Assembly: GCA_963573305.1 (NCBI GenBank)
Contig: OY754332.1
Coordinates: 146,189,977 to 146,253,976, forward strand
Length of the DNA stretch: 64,000 nt
DNA from: Pyrrhosoma nymphula
Lineage: Eukaryota > Arthropoda > Insecta > Odonata > Coenagrionidae
Reading direction: 5' to 3'
The translations under genes were made by a program, and so were the position numbers. Shown here one piece after another: positions 56,103 through 64,000 of this stretch. Under the pieces are notes generated by a model that saw only the letters and a program-made list of their open reading frames with translations, did no database searches and had not been told where the DNA came from. How positions within the stretch are numbered: position 1 is the first letter of the stretch; every line of letters starts with the position of its first letter.

Positions 56103-57090
56103 CTAAAAGAAATAAGTTAAAAGATAATAAATAGTTAAGGGTCGAATCCAAAATTTATCAAGTCTGTATCTATTTTTTTAAATCGAATTTCACATGCCTA
56201 ATCTCAAATCCGAATCCTGCTTTCACCAAAATATGAATCCTATGAGTTCCTTTTCATCACCAATATGTATGGATGAAACAAATCCTAATCCATTATTAAT
56301 ATTCTTGAAAATTTATGAAACAAAAAGTTTCATGTTTCCCCTCAAACACAAGTATAATAATTAAGCTTTCAAGAAGAAATAAAATTGAGCAGCAATTTGT
56401 TTCACAATGGCATTTATTAATTCTTAAATTAAGAATGCCAGAGCTAAGTGAACACAAGTAACATACTAATTTTTGCTTATAAAATGGAACATTCAAGCCT
56501 GTCAGTATCTTATCTGCTTTTTTTATTATTGAGCAACCTGCACGGAATACTGAAGACTCGTTAAAAATACTGATGCTACAGCAGTCCTAAAGAGTTTCCG
56601 TAGAAGACATTTCAAAACCTATCCATGATTATTTTTGGGTTAAATTTGACTTATGCTGATTCACAAGCTGACACTGAAAGTTTTTTTTTACATATTACCC
56701 TAGTGCATCAGTGGCTTTAGATATGCCATCACAGAATATAGTATTGCCGCAAATGATGAAAATCACGACTTTATCAACTGCATTTTTCTCTGAGAAGTAA
56801 TACCTAATTTCACTATTGGGCATTTCCACATAAATGGACGGGCTGGTTTTGATTCTCCTGACTTTTGGCACAAAGGAAGAGCAAAAACATTAGCTCTTAA
56901 TATTCATACACGTAAATGATAGAGCCATCTGAATTTAGCGCAAAATGGCATGATGCATTTTAAAACTTTGACTTCAATAAATGTCAACCTAAAGGTCGAA
57001 TTTTGAATGTAATGATGTGATAAGGAGATAACAGCCTCACCTTTCTTTTCACATTTGGTCACATAAACATCTATTCCTGCTTCTTACAAC
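56103..57090. other. Contactin intron, no supported element
   Basis: First part of the intron upstream of the FN3-1 exon; AT-rich and without coding signal. Confidence 0.4.
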
Positions 57091-57400
57091 GAACACTTAC
57101 GAAGTGTAACGCGCCGATTTGATTCAAACTTGGCATGGTTGTAAATTTAAGTGAAAAAATGAAGTCTGTGAAATTTTACGTGCCCTTGTGGCCTATAAGC
57201 CGAGATATTAGCAATAAAAAAACTGCGAAATGGCAACCTGGGCCCCACGCTGTGACGTCACATTTACTGTCTCTGCGATCCAGCTGCCATCAGAGAGCGA
57301 GCCCCTCCCGGCCGGTGTCACTATCTCGGCCGTACCGTGGACGGCGGCGCGCCGGTAAGACAGCGCTCATCATTCGTCTCTAAGGAGGAGGCTACGCAGA
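57091..57400 (+). repeat. Left long terminal inverted repeat
   Basis: Inverted partner of 60300-60602. It holds a TGACGTCA palindrome at about 57252 and a GC-rich inner half. Confidence 0.88.
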
Positions 57401-58181
57401 ATTCTCTCGCTGTTCACTGCCTTCCCTCAAGCAATGAAAACATATCTTTTCACCCCATAGTGAGCAAGGGAAAGGTGCTGCGATGTACTCTCTATGGCTC
57501 TACAAAGGGGACCTGAGTGGACCAATGAAAGAAACGACCACTCCACCCTTGGCCTCCCGCTGCCGGGATAACCATAGCGGTGTGAGTGAATAGGGAAATA
57601 AACCATTGTCCTTTGGTGGGAGTTCAGCAGAGCTCGTGCATTTCAAAAGAATGTACACAGATCGGCGTCTTCCGAGAAGTCCGCATCCACAAACAATTAG
57701 TAGGTACTGTCACCCAAGCCTCTTTCGTGAACGGTATCCTATTGAATGGAAGATACCAGAGCAGAAAGAATAGCAAGGAAGAAAATGTGGAATTTGGTCA
57801 TTTCTGCTTAGCATTTCAAATTGTTCGGACGCATTTGCTTACCTCCGACAAGCCCGCTGCTTATAACTTTTAGATTCAGCTATAACACCACAATTTCTGG
57901 AAATAATTTGTGTCTCGTAGCTTCAAACATTGCTTAGGCGACAATTATGGCCCGGGTGATAAATCCTCTAAGTGTGTTGAAGCTGATGAAGAGCAAATTT
58001 CCGGATACTCTTCCTTTTCTGGAAACCACTGTGAAAGAAACCGAACTGGCAGAAATGCTCGTATGTAAGTGCTTCGTGGGTTTTAAATTACAAAATTATT
58101 TTTATAGCAGTATATTTTTCTCTTTGCACCATATCAAAGAATTATCATTAAGGTGAGTTTGATGTACGTGTTGCAGCGATG

Positions 58182-59372
58182 CTGAAATCCTGTATGGAAG
58201 ATGACGAATACCTCTGTGAGACCGAAGAAGATCTCATAATTGAGTGTGAAAATGAGAGGAACAAGGAAACTGTTGAGGATAATGAAGAGAGGGTGAATCC
58301 TAAAGGGATGAAGATGTTTCTCCTACCCTCCCTTCTTCTTCGACATCGTACAACATCTCACCGATGAAAAAACCAAGACCAGAGCCATCAATTCTCCAGA
58401 AAAGAATAGCCATTGATTTTTGGAAGTCAGGAAAGAAGGGAAATCTTCGACTGGAGATAGTGCGGCACAACTTCTGCTTTATCATAAGTCGGACCCAACT
58501 GAATTGCTACAAAAAGCAGGTAGTGGAAGCTGGTGCTTTAAGGGAAAATAACAGGTTAATCTATGTAGGTCTTCTCTCCCGCATCAAGTCAGTGAAAGAG
58601 GGTCGTCTAGTGGTTCACGACAGGGATTTGTGAAGGTGGGATCTTGAAGACAATAAAAAACTGTAGCAGGGAATACCAAACTTTAGAGAAACTCAGGCCT
58701 GGCTATGGAAATGGAAAAAACATCACAATATAGTATTGCGAAAGGTGACAAAAGTTGTTTCCAAGAAATATTCCACGAAGTATGGTCCATCACTGAAAAG
58801 GCCAAGGAATTCGTCCAGGAAGTGAGAAATGTGATTAAAGGAGGTGCATCGCAAGTGCTAAATCCTGATAAGAGTGGTTTCAAAAAAGAAATTCATTCCG
58901 GTCACACACTGGAATTTCGCAGCATGAAAATAGTTGAGTCAGTCGTCCAGTGTGTACATACATGCAACGTCCAGTGTGTTCTTATACGATCCAGCCGACA
59001 ATTTAAATCGAAGGTGAGCTCCTCTCCCCTCTCCTCATCTGCTCGCAGGAAATGGATGGAAAATTTCCCATAAATGCAAACATTTCCAATCCTCCAATAT
59101 TCATTGTGTTGCATCAACCTCTGTGCTGCTGACGAAAAACATTCTCATGCAGCAATATTTTGGACGTGTTCTTTCCCAAAAAATAGATGACGATTGCATT
59201 CATTTGGTGGATTCTTGGGGCCCTTACAAAGATCAAGACGCGATGACTGAAGTAATACCGAAGAATAAAATAATTCGTGTGAAGATGATACCCCCGAAAA
59301 CTACGTGACTTTTGTATGTACTTTTTTCGTACGTGGAAAGACTTCGTGCGCAAATTTTCTGATCAACTGTTA
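58182..59372 (+). pseudogene. CENP-B-like DDE transposase pseudogene
   Basis: Pieces in several + frames follow transposase order. There is an acidic N-terminal stretch, then ILQKRIAIDFWKSGKKGNLR. A helix-turn-helix region follows (LIYVGLLSRIKSVKEGRLVV, then QAWLWKWKKHHNIVLRKVTK). The first DDE region has NPDKSGFKKEIHSGHTLEFR and the second has HLVDSWGPYKDQDAM followed by IIRVKMIPPKTT. Frameshifts and stops at 58631, 58663 and elsewhere inactivate it. This layout is that of the HTH_Tnp_Tc5/DDE_1 family. Confidence 0.8.
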
Positions 59373-59914
59373 TTAGATCAGTTAAATGTGAATCTTTTCT
59401 AAAGAAGCAATATATTTAAATGCAATTGCCCATGCATTTCCAGTTCTCTTCTCGAAGGTTCAAAAATTGTATGTATAATCTTTGCGTGGTTTAAGGCAGC
59501 ATATTTAGGGAAAAGACCACGCAGTCACATTGCTCCCGTGTAATATTGCATTGATGAAAAAATATTGGACAAATACTGTGAAAATAAAGACGTGTGGGGA
59601 CTCCATATTTATAAAATGTCCCATAGTGAGTTTCACCTGTGTTTCAATCATTTTTTCCAGATTACCATTTCTGTGTAGAAATATTTTTTTAAATGCAAAA
59701 CGTAATATTTATGTGGCATGTATTCCATCCACCATCGTTTAAATTAAACTCACATAACTTAAGAACAAATTAATGTATTGCTAATTAATGCCGTATTTCG
59801 GAATGTGTCGAAAGTCAAATAAATAATAATTACAATTATTCTTCAGGTTTCCGTGATTTTTATTAATTTGCTTTTTATTATTCTGTGGATCCATCGCATT
59901 TGGTCGCTTTTTTT

Positions 59915-59948
59915 ACGTTTCGCCTCTCTTCCTGGAGGCATCGTCAGG
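59915..59948 (-). repeat. ctgacgatg..cgaaacgt motif, Penelope/hammerhead-like
   Basis: On the minus strand ctgacgatgcctcc is followed by a short hairpin (cctcc/ggagg-type, here cctcc..gagg) and then cgaaacgta. The layout parallels the block in the palindrome at 34019-34052. Such motifs are common next to Penelope-like elements. Confidence 0.4.
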
Positions 59949-60299
59949 TAAAGAGACATGAAAATAGCTGACAGTGACTTTTACATGATGGCCGATGCTG
60001 CAATGCTTTTCGTGGAAACAAAATACATGAACATTTTAAAATTCTCTGATAATGTCCTCTGATTTAGATTACATTCGAAAATTCTAAGAAATTCTCTAAA
60101 TAGAGAAGTTATAATGCTTCCATGTTCATAAGGGAAGAGAAACCACATATTTACATGTCATTCGTCCCCCATCATTACGCATGGCTATTGCCGTTCAATT
60201 ACATGTTACTGCCAAATACTTCCACTGAATATAATTTTTATTCATTGCGTTGAAGATGAGTAATGGCTATTAAAATATTGCTTTACTGAGAATTTTGCA

Positions 60300-60602
60300 T
60301 TGCCTCCTTCCTAGAGACAAATGACGATTGCTGTCTTACCACCGCGCCCCCGTCCACCGAGCGGCTGAGATCGCGATGCTGGCTGGGAGGGGCTAGATCT
60401 CTGCAGGCGGCTGGATCGCAGAGACGGTAAATGTGACGTCACAGCGTGGGGCCTGGGTTTGCTTTTGCAGATTTTTGATTGCTAATCTCTCGGCTCGTAA
60501 GCCACGAGGGCACATAAAATTTCACAGAATTCATTTTTTCACGTAAATCTACGACCATGCCAAGTTTGAATCAAATCAGCGTGTTACACTCCGTAAGTGT
60601 TC
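60300..60602 (-). repeat. Right long terminal inverted repeat
   Basis: Inverted partner of 57091-57400, including tgacgtcacagcgtgggg and the cgtaagtgttc end. Confidence 0.88.
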
Positions 60603-63600
60603 CTTATTAGCACAGTTTAATTCTGCCCATTAAAAAAATGTAATCTATGTCTAGAACCAAATATGTAATAATTAATTAATGCTTAGAAATGACCATGCTT
60701 AATTATACTTAAGTCATGATGCAGCACTCTGCTTAAACTGCATGGCCTAATACTTGAAGCGAAAAATGAAGGCACGATTGAGTAACAAAAACAGTTAGGT
60801 GAAAATTTTGCAACTTATGTGGCGCGAAAAAAGCTAAGTTTGACAAGGCATTCTAGGATAGGTTAATATTTTTCTGCAGCTCTAAACTCATTTTTCAAGG
60901 ACAAAAAGAGAAATTTTTGGCCTTCCAATCAAACACATAATAAACATGGCAAGCAAAATGGCATGCCGCGAGTGCGTCGGCTTTGAAAATGATGCATTGG
61001 GAGTAGTGATGGGTCGGTCGTGAGAGATCGAATTCCGAGAGCAAGTTCTCTTAAAAGAAAGATCGATGAACGACTTCTCTCCAATGACCGAGGCGTTCAT
61101 CTTCACCGATCGCGACAGGAATGATTGCATGACATCAAATATCGATCACGAGACTTGAGACCGACCAAAAAAATCTTGAGTGAGTTTTATAACGAGAGAT
61201 TCCAGAGTTACTCGCTCTTTCGTGAGATGTAGGCAGTTATTCGATGCTCCGCTCGGTTGCGCTAACAAAGACGCAGCGTAATAACAGTCAACAATTTACA
61301 TCACGACATAAATATCTTGCATCGAGAGAGTTTTACCAGTTTTGCTGGCCCGCTTTTTAGTAGAATAATAACATCATTAAAAATGAAGACCGAATCCGTT
61401 ACACTGTCGGCAAAGAGACAGCTGGGTTAAGATTCAAAAGGAATGCAATGGAAATTAAACATGATCCAGGTACTTATCCGTTTGTTAATTCGCCAAGCAA
61501 TGCATTATTTGTTACTGCGTTGGCTATGTAGTGCCGTTATTTATTACGTGCAATAGGTTAATCGTCACTTGTAAGTAGTATAGTACAATACTATATCCCT
61601 ATGAATTGTTTTCCTTTGCCGCAACGAGTCGTAAATTGTGTGATAATTAAATATCTGAGTCTATGACGTGATCGCTTAGAAATCAAACCTGATACCAATG
61701 CCGCTGTATTATATATATACCGGCCGTTTATATAAACAACTGTGATTCATATTGCCAATGCATTTTAAAAATTCAACTCCGCTCCTCTCTCTTCAATCAC
61801 TTTTTCTAGACTTTGATGGTGTTGCTGTCAATCAAGAATGTTTCCAGTGCTTCATTGGATGTCCGTTGGCTTTCCCTTCGTCTGAATTTTCTTCCCATAT
61901 GTCTTCCGAAGTACCGGCGTGTTAAAATCACCGGTGAATTCATCCAGAATTGTTTGTTTTTGGAATGCAGTTTGCTTTTGGTGTTATTTCAAATATTTTT
62001 AACTGCAATCTCATCAGCGAATCCTTTTTTCGGAGAATAAAATTTCGTATGTGCCAATAACTCTCCTTTTCATTTAGAGGAATGGTATTTGAAGAACTTG
62101 ATTCAGGGAATAATAGCGTGATTCCAGTTAATATAGGTTAGATCCAAACACCGTTCGAGACATGATAACTGCAAATTATGATTACCCACAGGTAATTTGA
62201 TTCATACTTTCATCATTATACTTTTGTAGTAAATAGTAAGTTAAAAAAATGTACATAGGCTTGATCAGTAAATATCAGTATGAGTTTCCGGAATTTCATT
62301 TGCATTTGCACTGAGTGTAGCTTCAATAAACGGTACAATGTAAATATCGTAATACTGTAATTGGTTGTAAGCAAAAATGAATTACATGAGTGGGCCATTA
62401 CATCAGCCTTAGGCATCCCATTGAAATGGGCAAGGAGTTATTTCAATCAAAATGTACTAACATGTTTAGTAAGGCAATATATGACTTCATACCACCGATA
62501 CTGTGTCACTTTAAATTGGCAGAAATGCTGTATGTGAGCAATTAAATAAATAAAGACTGTATTTCTGCGTGCAATAGAGCATCATATACTGTAAAATAGT
62601 GCTGGAAATTTGTAATCATCGTATCATCCATCAAAGTGTGTATTCGAACATGGCTTGTACACAGGAGCTTAGGCCATATTCATTTAAAATTTAATTCCTT
62701 GGAAAGGACAAATTAAAATTTCTGATAGTACTAATTACTCATTGTACATCCAAAATCCCTGGTAAATATTTAGCAGGAAAATTTAGAAGGAACCTGCAGG
62801 AAGTTAGCAGAACATTCATGAGGATAATCAGAAACCTATAGTGGCAAAGAAAATCTTATTTTAGTTTAAAAACTGATGCCTATCTTAAACATTGGTGGAG
62901 TAATGCAATTATAGCATTTGACTGTTATCAACGTCTATTCATTCCACATGCAGTTATCATTCCACATTCACTTTAATTCTTATATTTGCCTGACCATGAC
63001 ATTTTACCACCATTATAATGGTATACAGATAGCTTAACAGGCATATATATTTCAGTGGTCAGTTACCACTCCACCCTTCCTGCTTCAAAAATTTCTTTCC
63101 TTAAAATGTTTCAATTTAGTTCTGCGCATCACATCCATTCATTTCAATTGCCTATATTTTTCCTACCTCTCCCAACAAAGCAAACCTTTCCCTTCAAAAG
63201 TGCCTTTCAGGACCTCATTTCCTATTAATTACCTACTATCTGACATAAAGTGGACTCCTAAATTTCCTTCACTGTTATATGTAACTTCAATGCCTAGTCA
63301 AGTATCTCTTAACTTCTCTTCTATCTTACTTTCATTATCCTTCTCGAGAGCCACTCCTCATATAACTTTAGTCTAATCTCACCCTTTCAACATTAGCCAA
63401 TGGTTTAGATCCACCGAAGTCCACAACCCTTTATAAAACCTTCCAAACCAACCTTTTGTTTGCATCCTATGTCAGGACTTGAGGCATTACAAATCCCCCA
63501 TAATTCTTGAATATTGCTGATATTTAATATCTTGAGTAGGACACCTCGTTCCACTAAAATTCTGCCCCAGTTACAACTTCATTCCACTACTTGTTTTTTG

Positions 63601-64000
63601 CTATTTGTCTTAAGCCTCTAATGGTTTCTACTCAATGACCATTCTCAATCTATACCCTGGAGTGAGCTGGCAAGCCACTTACCATGAGGAAAAATATCCA
63701 CAGATGCTGAGTGGACTATGTTCCCTTCGTTCCTGCTCTTCGTCCAATCTGGCATGTGTGAGCCTAACAGCTATAATTACCCTTGTTAATTTCTACTACA
63801 GGTAAACAATACATCATAGCAGGTCCTTTGATAACAGTTGATTAATATTCATAAATTTACCAAAGATCATGACAATAGGAGTCGACTTAAGACTTAATCA
63901 TATTGGGGTTTCAAGGAACATATTCAAAATAAGCCAAGTAGTAATTGTCAAAAACCTACACCAACATTTATTTCACTTATTGATTATTAAAAATAAATGG
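60603..64000. other. Contactin intron, nothing recognised
   Basis: AT-rich to the window edge. I searched the minus strand for an exon ending the Ig6 domain, expected to finish in a Gly/Pro-rich stretch in phase 1, and did not find it. One short exon-like stretch at 63660-63765 is listed among the rejected items. Confidence 0.5.

Larger units (their letters stand above)
57091..60602 (+). mobile_element. 3.5-kb DNA transposon with ~300-bp terminal inverted repeats
   Basis: 57091-57400 and 60300-60602 are inverted copies at roughly 80% identity by eye. Both start gaacacttacg; both contain gattcaaacttggcatggt, ccccacgctgtgacgtcaca and tctctgcgatccagc. Between them lies a decayed CENP-B/DDE transposase. 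No clean target duplication was seen (cttacaac versus cttattag). Confidence 0.88.

Noticed and set aside
61000..61200. tagtgatgggtcggtcgtgag as a hAT-type transposon end
   Set aside because: No matching inverted end or 8-bp duplication could be found nearby.
63660..63765. Exon-like minus-strand stretch with acceptor ctgttag and donor gtaagt, phase 1 to 1, reading MPDWTKSRNEGNIVHSASVD
   Set aside because: The phase would suit contactin, but the peptide matches no part of contactin I can recognise and the acceptor has a weak pyrimidine tract.

Overview
The window looks like an arthropod, most likely insect, nuclear genome. It is AT-rich, its genes are split by GT..AG introns, and its mobile elements (copia, mariner, P-like, piggyBac, pogo/Tigger and RNase H-bearing non-LTR elements) are typical of insects. 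I cannot name the species.

The only host gene I can support is on the minus strand. It is the 3' half of Contactin, a septate-junction cell-adhesion protein. Eight coding exons (56102 down to 5822) join in phase into 442 codons plus a stop. They encode four fibronectin type III domains and a short last exon with a hydrophobic tail that fits a GPI-anchor signal. The upstream exons (lectin-like and Ig domains) must lie beyond position 64000. One intron is 84 bases and one is 398; the other five run from 5.0 to 16.1 kb and are packed with mobile elements.

Layout in + coordinates. 1-5821: downstream flank and 3' UTR, with an internally deleted mariner (3162-3953) and a 5S-rRNA-derived SINE. 5822-6507: the last two contactin exons. 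6508-18966: intron with a tandem pair of SINE-like units, a mariner-like fragment and a P-like transposase pseudogene. 18967-26289: two exons around an intron holding a complete but inactivated copia element (19868-24513) and a foldback MITE. 26290-34170: intron with a large TA-flanked pogo-like pair of ends (27085-33548), containing a TIR element and a non-LTR retroposon that was itself split by a THAP-coding transposon; a near-perfect 186-bp palindrome follows. 34171-34614: two exons 84 bp apart. 34615-50682: intron with two complementary Tigger deletion derivatives and a nest of piggyBac, LTR and pogo-like sequences. 50683-56102: the first two exons in the window, with a 5'-truncated but open non-LTR element (51272-54445) and another foldback between them. 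56103-64000: intron with a 3.5-kb long-TIR element carrying a decayed CENP-B/DDE transposase.

No prokaryotic features, CRISPR arrays, tRNA genes or intact rRNA genes were seen. The main interest is the layering of transposons inside one cell-adhesion gene, with target-site duplications that let the insertion order be read. I did not find a convincing new multi-gene system.
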